Assembly: GCA_020882975.1 (NCBI GenBank)
Contig: JAHRFD010000006.1
Coordinates: forward strand, 124,001-188,000
Direction of reading: 5' to 3'
DNA from: Microcoleus sp. EPA2
GTDB lineage: Bacteria; Cyanobacteriota; Cyanobacteriia; Cyanobacteriales; Microcoleaceae
Length of the DNA: 64,000 nt
A program made the translations under genes and the position numbers. Under the pieces are notes generated by a model that was not told the DNA's origin, made no database searches, and saw nothing but the letters and a program-made list of their open reading frames with translations. This document shows positions 1-7,954 of this stretch, one piece after another; within the stretch, counting starts at the first letter, position 1; the number at the start of each line of letters is the position of its first letter.

Positions 1-120
1 AATCGTCAAATCGTCAAAGAAAATTTGTAATTGACGACTCTCCTCTTCTTTGACAGAGCAAGCAATTCCACCGTCAATTTGCACCCCTAATGAGGGTAAT
101 CTGGTCTGGAAAGCCACATT

Positions 121-1107
121 ATGAGGCCGGCTATGGACTTAGAACACGCTACTAATTCCTTTGGAGAAATAGCTTCGACGCGCGACCTAGTGGCAGAGCT
201 GTTAGCTGCCAAGCGCTCTGTCAACACTAGGCGTGCTTATGAGAAAGACTTGTACGATTTCTTTGCGACAATGACGGAGCAGGAACCGCACCCGGCATTG
301 GTGCGCGAGTTCCTACGGCTGAACCGCTTCGCCGCTGTCGCGGTGGTTCTCAAATATAAAGCCAAACTAATCGACAAGGGACTTAAGGAAGCGACGATTA
401 ATCGGCGGCTGGCGGCTATCAAAAGTTTGGTGAATTTTGCTCGGAAGGTGGGCGAGTGCGAGTGGAGTTTGGTAGATGTTGAAGGAGAGAAGGTGGTTCC
501 TTACCGGGATACTACAGGGTTTGGTCGAGTTGCTTCTGAGAATGTGGCGGCGATGCAGTCGGTGTTGTCCATTCCTGACCGGAGTACACCCCAGGGAAAG
601 CGCGACTATGCAGTTCTCCGGCTGCTGTGGGACAATGCGCTGCGCCGGGGGGAGATCGGCGGAGCCAATATAGGCGACTTTGACCCGCTGGCCCGAACTC
701 TGAACATTTACGGCAAAGGTAGGGGAACTCAAGCGCAGCTAATTGACTTGCACAACGCGACGGCAGATGCGATTTCTGATTGGCTGAGCGTCCGGGGAGC
801 TGCAATGCCCCAAGAGCCTTTATTTATCGCTTTGACAAAGCGGGAATACGGATTGAGGTTGAGTGGGTATGCTATTTACAAGCTTGTTTTCTCAACTTGC
901 TCCGCTGCGGGAATTCCTAAAAGAATCAGCCCGCACAGAATACGCCACGCTGCAATTACGACTCTGTTAGATGCAAGCAACGGCAATACGCGAATGGCGC
1001 AGAAGTTGAGCCGCCATACCAGCTCGAACGTCCTTAATTGCTACGATGACAATCGGCAGAGCTTGCAGCGAGAAGCGTCGGTGCTGCTGGCTAGTTTGGT
1101 GCGGTGA
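121..1107 (+). CDS. Tyrosine recombinase (phage integrase / XerC-D family)
   Basis: A site-specific DNA recombinase that cuts and rejoins DNA through a tyrosine-DNA intermediate. The N-terminal SAM-like core-binding domain covers about residues 20-110 and the catalytic domain about 140-325. The whole catalytic set is visible: R175 in NALRRGEI, a lysine near 199 in YGKG, H272 and R275 in HRIRHA, H299 in LSRHT, and the nucleophile Y308 in NCYDD. Length (328 aa) is normal for a plasmid Xer-like resolvase or integrase, and nothing is missing, so it should be active. The likely role is plasmid dimer resolution or movement of a cassette. The first ATG is used; the alternative ATG four codons on (MDLEHA) is equally possible. 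A short direct repeat (AATCGTCAA twice within the first 20 bases of the window) lies upstream, but I cannot show that it is the recombination site. Confidence 0.9.
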   Translation: MRPAMDLEHATNSFGEIASTRDLVAELLAAKRSVNTRRAYEKDLYDFFATMTEQEPHPALVREFLRLNRFAAVAVVLKYKAKLIDKGLKEATINRRLAAIKSLVNFARKVGECEWSLVDVEGEKVVPYRDTTGFGRVASENVAAMQSVLSIPDRSTPQGKRDYAVLRLLWDNALRRGEIGGANIGDFDPLARTLNIYGKGRGTQAQLIDLHNATADAISDWLSVRGAAMPQEPLFIALTKREYGLRLSGYAIYKLVFSTCSAAGIPKRISPHRIRHAAITTLLDASNGNTRMAQKLSRHTSSNVLNCYDDNRQSLQREASVLLASLVR

Positions 1108-1120
1108 TGTACTCCCGACG

Positions 1121-1270
1121 TTGACCGCTAGGCGGTACAGCGCGGGCTTCTCTCAGAGGAAGTCCTCTTAGAGCGTTTTATAGTGAGGGAGACACCCAGC
1201 CCCACTTTTTTAATTAGTATTGCCGAATTCGTGTCCCTATCCAATTCTAGACCGCAGTGTGGGCAGCTAT
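1121..1270 (-). ncRNA. Putative omega RNA overlapping the 3' end of tnpB
   Basis: The last part of tnpB and the base just beyond it, read on the minus strand, contains several small stems: one in the CTCTAAGAGGACTTCC region (about 1151-1176) and the terminal ACCGC/GCGGT hairpin at 1124-1136. In characterised TnpB systems this is where the scaffold RNA lies, with the guide taken from the flanking DNA. The 5' end is arbitrary and no promoter was identified, so this is placed by analogy. Confidence 0.35.
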
Positions 1271-2402
1271 GCCAACGGTCGCGCAGTTCTTTTGGGACGC
1301 GGTTCAAACATTCTGAGCAATGCTGAGAAGTTCCACGTGGGTCAACCTCGATCACCAAGCAGCCAGCTCTTTCAGCCTTGAAGCTCAGTATTTCATTGAA
1401 TTGACTCCACCCTGCATCAGCAATGCTTTTATTCAGTCCAGACTTTGCTGATTGCCGATTAGGAAGAAACTTTCCAGTTTCGTCTTGCTTGGGTTTAGCG
1501 CGTCTGGACATATTCTTGACTTTGAGAGCCTCAACAAAAACAACATCAGCTTTGTTGAGAAGCTTTTTGGCAGTCTCAAAATGAAACTGTTTGCGTTGTC
1601 TTGCAACCTTTTGGTGTAAACGAGCAACTTTGCGGTACTGCCTATTTTTCGCTCTGCTTTTTTTCTTTCGAGCAGCAGCCTTGCGTTGTAAAAAAGCAAG
1701 TTTTTTTTCCGATTTCCTGAAATGCTGCGGTATTGGTTCAAATTCTTTCTCGGAATCTGCAAGAAACTTTTCTAGACCCAGATCGATGCCAATGCTGTTT
1801 TCCCAGGTTGGGATAATATCAATAGCTATATCTGGCACCGCATGGCTTTGTATAGTCAGCGTCACGTACCACCCATCAGCTTTCTTGGAAATTATTGCTG
1901 TTTTTACGTCAAAACCATCAGGAATTAGCCTATGCAGAATCAACTTAACATCGCCAAACTTAGGCAAGGTAATTCTATTACCCTTAAGGCAATCCATATC
2001 CATTTGGGTGTAGGTAAACGACCGATAACGTCCTTTGCCCTTGAAACGAGGTTTTCCAGAACGATTGCCGTTACAATCCCCTTTAATAAATCTGTCAAAA
2101 GCAAGCTTAACTCGGTCTACGCAGTTTTGTAATACCTGAGAATATATGTCTTTGTACCAGGGTCTATCTTTCTTCAGTTGTACAAGACTGCGTTTTTGAC
2201 TGTAATAATCGGGATGAGCGCGCAAGGATGGTAAGTGACATATCAATGGACAAGCATTGATATCGCAACGATTCCGTTCCCACCAATCAAATCTATCTTG
2301 CAACAGCCAGTTATATTGATGGCGAAGCATATCTAGCCAACGGTTCAGTTCGGCTTTTTGCTCAGTTGTTGGAAGTAGCTTGTATTGGTATGCTAGTCTC
2401 AT
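1128..2402 (-). CDS. tnpB: TnpB, RNA-guided nuclease of an IS1341-type element
   Basis: TnpB proteins are RuvC-type, RNA-guided DNA endonucleases that use an RNA made from the element's right end. All three RuvC carboxylates are present: D207 in GIDLGLEKF, E291 in VFVEALKV, and D390 in LDRDTNSA. The zinc ribbon cysteines are C362, C365, C380 and C383, spaced CSEC and CPHC. The N-terminal helix-turn-helix region starts MRLAYQYKLLPT, standard for the family. At 424 aa it is full length and looks intact. The stop codon lies inside the right-end hairpin, which is the usual overlap between tnpB and its guide RNA. No tnpA is adjacent. Confidence 0.93.
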   Translation of the reverse strand: MRLAYQYKLLPTTEQKAELNRWLDMLRHQYNWLLQDRFDWWERNRCDINACPLICHLPSLRAHPDYYSQKRSLVQLKKDRPWYKDIYSQVLQNCVDRVKLAFDRFIKGDCNGNRSGKPRFKGKGRYRSFTYTQMDMDCLKGNRITLPKFGDVKLILHRLIPDGFDVKTAIISKKADGWYVTLTIQSHAVPDIAIDIIPTWENSIGIDLGLEKFLADSEKEFEPIPQHFRKSEKKLAFLQRKAAARKKKSRAKNRQYRKVARLHQKVARQRKQFHFETAKKLLNKADVVFVEALKVKNMSRRAKPKQDETGKFLPNRQSAKSGLNKSIADAGWSQFNEILSFKAERAGCLVIEVDPRGTSQHCSECLNRVPKELRDRWHSCPHCGLELDRDTNSAILIKKVGLGVSLTIKRSKRTSSERSPRCTA

Positions 2403-2569
2403 TGTATAATTCTAGCATATTGCTACCAAATTGCTGTCATGAATCAAATCAGTATCAGATTGCCAGACAGGGAAAAAGAGCATTGCAGAAATATTGTTAG
2501 TTAGCTGGGCGAACGCAGAATGATGTCATTCGTGAGTTGCTGAAAAAATTGTCAATCTCCGGGGTATTG

Positions 2570-2643
2570 AACCCCATCGATTGACCCGGCTTTCATCCCG
2601 ACGCTCACTCCTTGTACAGGTAGAGCGCGGGGCTTCCCGCCTA
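2570..2643 (-). mobile_element. Solo right-end relic of a second tnpB element
   Basis: This stretch repeats the layout of the right end at 1111-1165 in the same order and orientation: CCCGACG, then TACAG, then AGCGCGGG-CTTC. The two are similar but not identical, so they come from related elements rather than a recent duplication. No tnpB coding sequence remains next to it. On the minus strand it reads as the GCGGGAAGCCCCGCGCT type of end common beside cyanobacterial tnpB genes. Confidence 0.5.
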
Positions 2644-2675
2644 GCAGCTAAGTTTAGATTTAATTGAGGAGCCGG

Positions 2676-2759
2676 ATGGCGGTGAAGGGAACCAAATTGA
2701 AAGATGAAGTGCTGAATCTGCTGACCAAATTTTCGCCTCAGTTCAAAGTGTTTAAGTAG
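2676..2759 (+). pseudogene. 27-codon open fragment, probable gene remnant
   Basis: A 27-codon frame beginning MAVKGTKLKDEVLNLL follows a GAGGA ribosome-site-like sequence. It ends in TAG, and the DNA after it carries on as plausible coding sequence in other frames (ITREDWLNDFQFI), which suggests a degraded gene rather than a true small protein. I do not recognise the family. Confidence 0.3.
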
Positions 2760-2864
2760 GAATAACCCGCGAAGATTGGCTAAACGACTTTCAATTCATT
2801 AGCGAAGAATTCATTATTACAGAATTTGATAGTACAACTTTTAACCAAAATGAAGGTCAATCAA

Positions 2865-3698
2865 ATGAGTCAACTCTATGACATTCTAGCAGAAATCAAA
2901 AATCAACCCACGAAATATTTAAGACAAACTTCCCTGCCTCATCTGTTCATGTTTTTAAATGGCTACAAAATAGCAAAGCGAGATTTACGCATCTCAATCA
3001 CTTCAGAAGAACAGGATTTTTATCGAGACTTTCAACCTTGGATTCAGAAAAAATTAAAAGTCAAAACCGTTAACTCTTGGGCAAACATCATTCAACTTTT
3101 CTGCATCAATGATAGAGAAGCCTTCAATTACTTTTTTGAACTACTTGCAGAATTTAACCAAGGAGAAAAGCCCTCAGAACCCCCCTCCCTCAAAGAATAT
3201 GTCTGGAAAAATCCTCAAGCTACACCCTCAATTACAGCAGACAACAATTTTTATCAGCTTTTAGATAAAATCAAAAGTAGACCCGCCCTTTATCTTGGCA
3301 AGCGTTCTATCTTTAGTCTGCAAGCTTTTTTAGATGGTTACACTTGTGCCTGTCGCCAACTCGGAATTCCTGTTACTGAACAGGAACAAGAATTTGCCGA
3401 ATTTCAAGACTGGATAGAAAACCAATTTAACCAGCAATCTACCCGGTCTTGGGCGCGAATTATCCTTTTTTATTCAGAAGATGAATCCCAAGCGCTTGAT
3501 ACATTTTTTCAGCTATTTGAAAATTTTTTACAGCGCGAATCCTCTGGGATGCCGACACAATCTCTCGCCACCAGCCACCCCAAAAATGGTAATAAAAAGC
3601 AGCTAAATTCAATCCTTGAAAACTTATCCGAAGAAGCGCTTGCCCAACTTCGTGAATTTGCCGAATCTTTGCACCAACAAGAAAAAAGCCCAGTATAG
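2865..3698 (+). CDS. Protein of two tandem ~95-residue domains, function unknown
   Basis: The protein is an internal duplication. Each half starts with a short helix (ILAEIKNQPTKYL; LLDKIKSRPALYLGKRS), then a hydrophobic FL-GY helix (MFLNGYKIA; AFLDGYTCA), then an acidic stretch, a W-I segment and a final aromatic helix (FNYFFELL; LDTFFQLF). The order is the same in both halves. The pattern RP-x-x-YLGKRS followed by FLDGY resembles small bacterial proteins of unknown function that I cannot name with certainty. A linker and an acidic C-terminal helix (ILENLSEEALAQLREFAESL) follow. Start: ATG at 2865 (MSQLYDIL); an ATG at 2850 and a TTG at 2826 are in frame upstream. It stands alone, with TnpB relics upstream. 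Confidence 0.7.
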   Translation: MSQLYDILAEIKNQPTKYLRQTSLPHLFMFLNGYKIAKRDLRISITSEEQDFYRDFQPWIQKKLKVKTVNSWANIIQLFCINDREAFNYFFELLAEFNQGEKPSEPPSLKEYVWKNPQATPSITADNNFYQLLDKIKSRPALYLGKRSIFSLQAFLDGYTCACRQLGIPVTEQEQEFAEFQDWIENQFNQQSTRSWARIILFYSEDESQALDTFFQLFENFLQRESSGMPTQSLATSHPKNGNKKQLNSILENLSEEALAQLREFAESLHQQEKSPV

Positions 3699-3717
3699 AA
3701 CCGCTTTGAGATCTTGA

Positions 3718-3776
3718 GGGCGATCGCTCGCTCGCAAGCAAGCAGTCGAGCGCCCCCAAAAGCTCTTTTTTGAGGT
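3718..3776 (+). terminator. Possible terminator downstream of the duplicated-domain gene
   Basis: An imperfect GC-rich stem (GGGCG plus CTCG pairing with CGAGCGCCC, with a four-base bulge that includes a HIP1-like ATCG) is followed by AGCTCTTTTTT. It lies 20 bp after the stop codon. The bulge makes the call weak. Confidence 0.3.
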
Positions 3777-3888
3777 CGTTTTATCATTTGTGGTCGTCGT
3801 CAGAAATTGTCACCACAGTATAACTAATAATTTTTCGAGGCGGGTAACTTCATAATTGCGATCGTTATTTTCACTCTCGCAACTGAAA

Positions 3889-5295
3889 TTATGACTTTTT
3901 TGCATATTTTATGAGCCGGAAGTCAAGGCTTGTTGCCTTGATAGCCGGAAGCTGACAATCCTGCTGAGGGAAAAATAACGATCGCGCAGATTCTCCTGCG
4001 ATTGCTCGAGTGAGTTTCTTTCTCCCCATCATAAAGGGGGTAGCTGACCCGGATGTGGTATAATCAGAAGATTTCAGTGCCCAAGCCAAAAAGCGTTCTG
4101 TGTAATACAAAGCCAGTTGATTGCTCACACCATTAAAAACCGCATCAAAGGCGTGCTCAGCCCAAGGAATTTCGAGCATTACCGCACGATTGCCAGTCGC
4201 TCGTAATTGTTCGTAGAGAGAGCGTCCAAACTTGGCTTCAACTATATGGTCGCGACCTGCATAAACCAGTAGAGAAGGGGGAAGGTTGGGTTTAACATAA
4301 TTGATGGGAGAAGCTTCAAGGTAAAGCTCTCTTAATTGGTCGGGGGTTCCTCCCAGAAAGTCACGCAGAATGGCTCGGACGTTTAGGGGGTCGGGAAAAG
4401 GTGGGTCATAATATCCCCGGAGCAGGTTATTTGGCCCGTAGTAATTCACTACTGCCCGAACTGGAACTGTAGTTGAACGATAAGCATAAAGCGATGCTAA
4501 ATGGGCACCGGCTGACCTTCCCATCAGAGCAATTCTGTCTATATCAATTTCCCACTCATCGGCATGAGTTTTGATATACGACAGAGCGGCTTCTACGTCC
4601 TCCAACTGAGCTGGAAACCGATACTGGGGAGCGTGGCGGTAATCAATAGCTACTACGCAATAGCCCCTCGCTGCCATGTAGCGGCTAAATTCCTCATTGC
4701 TATTTGGACTGCCTCTTTGCCAAGCTCCTCCGTAGAGGATGACGATCGCCGGATATCTACCAATTTGCATCGGCCGGTAAACATTTAGTTGCAGTTTCAC
4801 TCCATCGGGGTTGGCAAATACAACGCCTTCAGAAATGCGAACTTCCCGAAGGGGAATTCCCCGGAAGGCATCTGCTAGGATAAACGGTTGTTGTCGTCGC
4901 CCGGCCTGTTCAACTTGAGGAACCGTTGCTAAATAGTTTGTCCCCAAAACAGCTTGGACTTCGGCCGCGATCCGTGCATTGGCTGCGGGGAACTGTAGCA
5001 GGGGGATTAGGCTGAGGATCAGGGCAAGCAGGCTACAGACCAGGGAGGTGTTGTAGAGCCAGCCTTGTTGTCGTCTGAAGATGGTTAGCAAAAGGGCGAT
5101 CACATTAATACCCACAAGCCAAGGGCTAATTTCTGGGGCTCCCACTGCCAAAGGAAACAGGGACAGTGTGGGCGCTGGTACGATGACCCAGAGGCTGAGA
5201 AATAATCCAACTGCACTCATAAAAGAAGGGATGAACAGCGAGACTAGAAACGATACCAATGAGACTAGCTTTTTGCCGCTATTTTTAGGTTGCAC
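3889..5295 (-). CDS. Membrane-anchored alpha/beta hydrolase (esterase/lipase type)
   Basis: An alpha/beta hydrolase of the carboxylesterase/BD-FAE type. The N-terminal 110 residues hold three to four hydrophobic segments, so the catalytic domain is tethered to a membrane. The oxyanion-hole region reads ILYGGAWQRGS, replacing the classical HGG. The nucleophile serine lies in GRSAGAHLAS, the acid in YAGRDHIVEA and the histidine in WAEHAFD, so the triad is complete. The tail after about residue 420 is low in predicted structure. Proteins of this layout are common in cyanobacteria, mostly with unknown substrates. The gene is monocistronic and looks chromosomal in origin. A scrap of its 3' region is duplicated near 7.8 kb. 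Confidence 0.85.
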   Translation of the reverse strand: MQPKNSGKKLVSLVSFLVSLFIPSFMSAVGLFLSLWVIVPAPTLSLFPLAVGAPEISPWLVGINVIALLLTIFRRQQGWLYNTSLVCSLLALILSLIPLLQFPAANARIAAEVQAVLGTNYLATVPQVEQAGRRQQPFILADAFRGIPLREVRISEGVVFANPDGVKLQLNVYRPMQIGRYPAIVILYGGAWQRGSPNSNEEFSRYMAARGYCVVAIDYRHAPQYRFPAQLEDVEAALSYIKTHADEWEIDIDRIALMGRSAGAHLASLYAYRSTTVPVRAVVNYYGPNNLLRGYYDPPFPDPLNVRAILRDFLGGTPDQLRELYLEASPINYVKPNLPPSLLVYAGRDHIVEAKFGRSLYEQLRATGNRAVMLEIPWAEHAFDAVFNGVSNQLALYYTERFLAWALKSSDYTTSGSATPFMMGRKKLTRAIAGESARSLFFPQQDCQLPAIKATSLDFRLIKYAKKS

Positions 5296-5487
5296 AGATT
5301 TTTTCCCAAAGCCAGATTTTTAATTATTACGCCGTAAGTCCCCACTAGAGTACACTTTAAACCGCTCGATAGAACCTACACAAATCTAGACAAGCTAGAT
5401 TGAAGTCTACTTCCTGCGCGGGCGCGGGCATGGGAACGGTTAACACTCTTTGCAGGCTTCCAGGCGCAAGCTGCACCCGGTATACTT

Positions 5488-5782
5488 TTAAGCTAGTATA
5501 AAAGCTTGATGTTCGAGATTCAGTGCGGCATTCAGATCGCGATCGATGCTGATGCTGCACCCCGAGCAGTTAAACACACGTTCTTTGAGCGGCATTTCTT
5601 GAATATGTCCACAGCAAGAGCAAGTTAATGATACAAACCAGCGCTGGGCAGTTCGACTAATTATTGCTGTCTTGGGAGTTAATCCGGTTGGTAGATCTTC
5701 ATAGGTTTTCAGTAGTCCTATTTTGGGTAGTTGAATCTTTCGATGGTCAATCTTGATTGTTCCTTCTAATGTGAAGCTATCT
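5488..5782 (-). pseudogene. tnpB remnant with internal deletion
   Basis: The minus strand encodes, without a start codon, a TnpB-like segment DSFTLEGTIKIDHRK and AIISRTAQRWFVSL. This corresponds to the region before the RuvC core. It then jumps in frame directly to the zinc ribbon (TCSCCGH, CSGCSISIDRDLNAALNL) and a TAA stop. The RuvC aspartate and glutamate motifs between them are gone, so a deletion of roughly 170 codons fused the two parts. The remnant cannot be an active nuclease. Two paired cysteine motifs and DRDLNAA make the family assignment firm. Confidence 0.8.
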
Positions 5783-5848
5783 TGTTGACCTTTTCGCTAT
5801 GTTTTGTCGAGTTATATACAGTATTGTCTAGTTATTTAGATGCAGTTA

Positions 5849-6604
5849 TTAAACCCAAGAGCTGCTGAGGGGCTGATATTCATAACTTGAAAAGGGGCGA
5901 AAGTCATTATAGCATTGAGCAGTTATATTACACAGCAGGCGAAACTGGAGTGGTGTCGGCGGTAGATTGACTTGCTCTACGCGCACCTCTACCAAACTGG
6001 GATTCCTCAATAGAACTTCAAAAATCTCACTATTCAAATATCGCGGACAATACCCGACAATATGGTGGTCTTCTGTATTTAAAGTCAATGCTTTAGAATC
6101 ATAATGATTTTGAAATTCGTGAGCTAACCACAAATTTTCTCCTGTCTCTAAGCGGTTAATTCGCTCAATTGCACAGGGTGGCAAATACCGCAGTCCCTGC
6201 AAGAAAAAGTGAAGGCGATACCGCCCTTCTGAATCTGGTTCAGGAATGAGAAAAACAGTTAGAGTATCTGTTTCTCGTCGCCCACCGCTGCGGGCTAGCA
6301 TGGCAATTGGATCGCTTTCATCTTGAGGAAGATTTAGCCAGTGAATAAAACTTGGGTAATCGGGGCGATTTTTCGGCATCAGCCGATTAACAAATACGGA
6401 AAATAAGTAGGTTGATGTATATACTTCACCTAAGCGCGGAAACGAGGGCAAGGGTTCAAAACCGCACTTCTGTTGAGCTTCTAAAACGCCTTGCGTGTAG
6501 GTAAATTGGTAGTTCGTTCCGTCAAATGTTAGCCTGCCAATGGGAAACCAGGAACGGCTGTTTGGATCTTGCCAAGCCAAAAAAAGCGTTGAGTGTGTTT
6601 TCAC
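5849..6604 (-). CDS. HIRAN-domain protein, partner of the HipA-like kinase
   Basis: The C-terminal half (about residues 125-215) is a HIRAN domain: FLQGLRYLPP, then NLWLAHEFQNHYDSKALTL, then IVGYCPRYLNSEI. HIRAN domains bind DNA 3' ends in helicases and also occur alone in bacteria. The N-terminal half (FPIGRLTFDG, YTQGVLEAQ, FSVFVNRLMPKNRPDYPSF) resembles the N-terminal subdomain of HipA-type kinases, including the NRL-x-x-x-x-RPDY stretch. The start codon overlaps the stop of the upstream kinase gene by four bases (ATGA), so the two are translationally coupled. I infer a split HipA-like module in which this subunit supplies the N-lobe-like part and possibly DNA-end recognition. No HipB-type repressor is adjacent. 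Confidence 0.75.
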   Translation of the reverse strand: MKTHSTLFLAWQDPNSRSWFPIGRLTFDGTNYQFTYTQGVLEAQQKCGFEPLPSFPRLGEVYTSTYLFSVFVNRLMPKNRPDYPSFIHWLNLPQDESDPIAMLARSGGRRETDTLTVFLIPEPDSEGRYRLHFFLQGLRYLPPCAIERINRLETGENLWLAHEFQNHYDSKALTLNTEDHHIVGYCPRYLNSEIFEVLLRNPSLVEVRVEQVNLPPTPLQFRLLCNITAQCYNDFRPFSSYEYQPLSSSWV

Positions 6605-7581
6605 GGTAGCGTTTTCCTCAAGTTAAGCAGTCTGTGTTGATTGAATTCAAGAATTTTTTGAGCAAACTCGGCTGCAATCGGTGAGATACGAGTGTTAGGA
6701 ATTCGATTAAAAATATCTAGTAGATTCACCTTTGAGATACTTTCAAGTCGCTCAATCCATATATGCGCTGCATTTGGATAACAACGTGCAGCGCAGTCAA
6801 ATACATCAAGAGTTTTGAGGGGCTTTTTGTCATCAACGTTGCCATAAAACGCTGAGAAACATTTGTTAGCATAAGCGTCTACTGAGCGTTTTTGCCTTTG
6901 TTCATCTGAGAGGTCGCGCCCCAGACTGGAAGCATGATCGTAACTGGGTGCTAGGTGTGCTGTTTTGGATGTAGGGGACGCTAGATTTACTGTTTCAGAT
7001 GCAGTGGGTGCTAGGTGTGCTGTTTCGGATGTAGTAGGCACTGCCTTATTTCGGACGACACCCCAGTTTTCGTGGTGGCGATCGCCATTGCCAATCCACG
7101 CATCTAACAGAAGATAGCCGACAAACACTTCTACAGCTTTTTGGATGCCATTCGGCACTGTCCAACCAATGGGTAAGTTCACAGATTCATCAGAGATAAC
7201 TCTCAGCACTAGATCGATTGTATGTTGTGACAGGTTGTAGGTTGCAAAGGTGGGGTAATTTGGCACGATGGGAGTAAGAAGTTCGTTACCGTGAACGAGG
7301 GTGCCACCGTTGGGTAAAAAGTAAGAAGAGACTACACCAAGATTCCCCTCACTCGTGGCAGCCAGTTCATAATTAGCATGAGGAATTCCCAGTAATTTGC
7401 ACAATTCGGAGGCCACTTTCTCTGCCCAATCTTCGCCTAAATCAAGTCTTGCTTGTTTGTACAGGCAGCGGCCGAGTTCTGGGTGTTCAAACCAAAACTT
7501 ATACTTGCTCCCCATTGCTTCCTGATTGGAGAGTTCGTAAGCTTGAGGGGTGACAATAATGATGGGGAATTCATCGGACAT
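6601..7581 (-). CDS. HipA-like Ser/Thr kinase
   Basis: The kinase core of a HipA-like protein. The catalytic loop GNGDRHHENWG gives D167, R168, H169 and N172, and the metal-binding loop APSYDHASSLG gives D215. The YKQARLDLGEDWAEKVASEL segment fits the ATP-lysine and alpha-C helix region. HipA toxins phosphorylate glutamyl-tRNA synthetase or related targets; the target here is unknown. Between the two catalytic loops sits a repeat insertion of three 10-residue units (residues 182-211), an unusual place for expansion. The gene is first in a two-gene operon with the HIRAN protein. Confidence 0.75.
   Translation of the reverse strand: MSDEFPIIIVTPQAYELSNQEAMGSKYKFWFEHPELGRCLYKQARLDLGEDWAEKVASELCKLLGIPHANYELAATSEGNLGVVSSYFLPNGGTLVHGNELLTPIVPNYPTFATYNLSQHTIDLVLRVISDESVNLPIGWTVPNGIQKAVEVFVGYLLLDAWIGNGDRHHENWGVVRNKAVPTTSETAHLAPTASETVNLASPTSKTAHLAPSYDHASSLGRDLSDEQRQKRSVDAYANKCFSAFYGNVDDKKPLKTLDVFDCAARCYPNAAHIWIERLESISKVNLLDIFNRIPNTRISPIAAEFAQKILEFNQHRLLNLRKTLP
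6949..7038 (-). repeat. Three 30-bp tandem repeats inside the HipA-like gene
   Basis: Three in-frame 30-bp units encode PTTSETAHLA, PTASETVNLA and SPTSKTAHLA, and the last unit runs straight into the metal-binding loop APSYDH. The last residues of each unit (AHLA) copy the start of that loop, so the array probably arose by slippage at this point. Confidence 0.85.
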
Positions 7582-7954
7582 AAATTGGAGAACCTATTTC
7601 TTTCGCCGTACTCGCAGTTGACAAATATAGCAACCGCTTTCGTCGGTTAGAACACAAAGTCCGGTAGGGGTCATTCATGAACCCTACCTTGTGCTAAGTA
7701 GTATGACGACTGCTATAGAACTCATTTGACATATTGTAGCGATCTGGATCGGTCGATCGGATTGCAGCAACCTTACGCCTCCAAAAGCTCTTTTTTGAGG
7801 TCGTTCGCTTTAAACCCATAAAAACCGCCTCAAAGGCGTGTTCAGCCCAAGGAATTTAGAGCGTTTTTGAAGTTTTCCTAAAACAACAGAAGCCTACATT
7901 GTACCCGCAAAGCACAGTGTAGGTAGTTCATGTAGCTTTACTTTAAAATCAGCT
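7582..7954. other. Intergenic region with a duplicated scrap of the hydrolase locus
   Basis: No gene is supported here. At 7773-7805 the sequence CCAAAAGCTCTTTTTTGAGG repeats 3757-3776. At 7817-7857 the sequence CAAAGGCGTG-TCAGCCCAAGG repeats the hydrolase coding region near 4148. The two pieces are about 370 bp apart at the hydrolase locus but nearly adjacent here, so this is a rearranged duplicate with a deletion. An inverted repeat (GGTAGGGG and CCCTACC, 7663-7687) lies between the kinase promoter and this scrap. Confidence 0.6.

Larger units (their letters stand above)
1119..2440 (-). mobile_element. IS200/IS605-superfamily unit, IS1341 type (tnpB only)
   Basis: The unit is one tnpB gene with no tnpA beside it. 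Its inferred right end is a small perfect hairpin (ACCGC stem, 1124-1136) that overlaps the tnpB stop codon and is followed on the minus strand by CAAC, as expected for the subterminal hairpin of this superfamily. It abuts the integrase gene, only about 12 bp beyond that stop codon. The left boundary is not defined by sequence; I place it in the AT-rich region upstream of tnpB. Such units move only if a TnpA is supplied elsewhere. Confidence 0.55.

Noticed and set aside
5357-5560. 67-codon frame on the minus strand
   Set aside because: It overlaps the end of the tnpB relic in a different frame and its protein has no conserved features.
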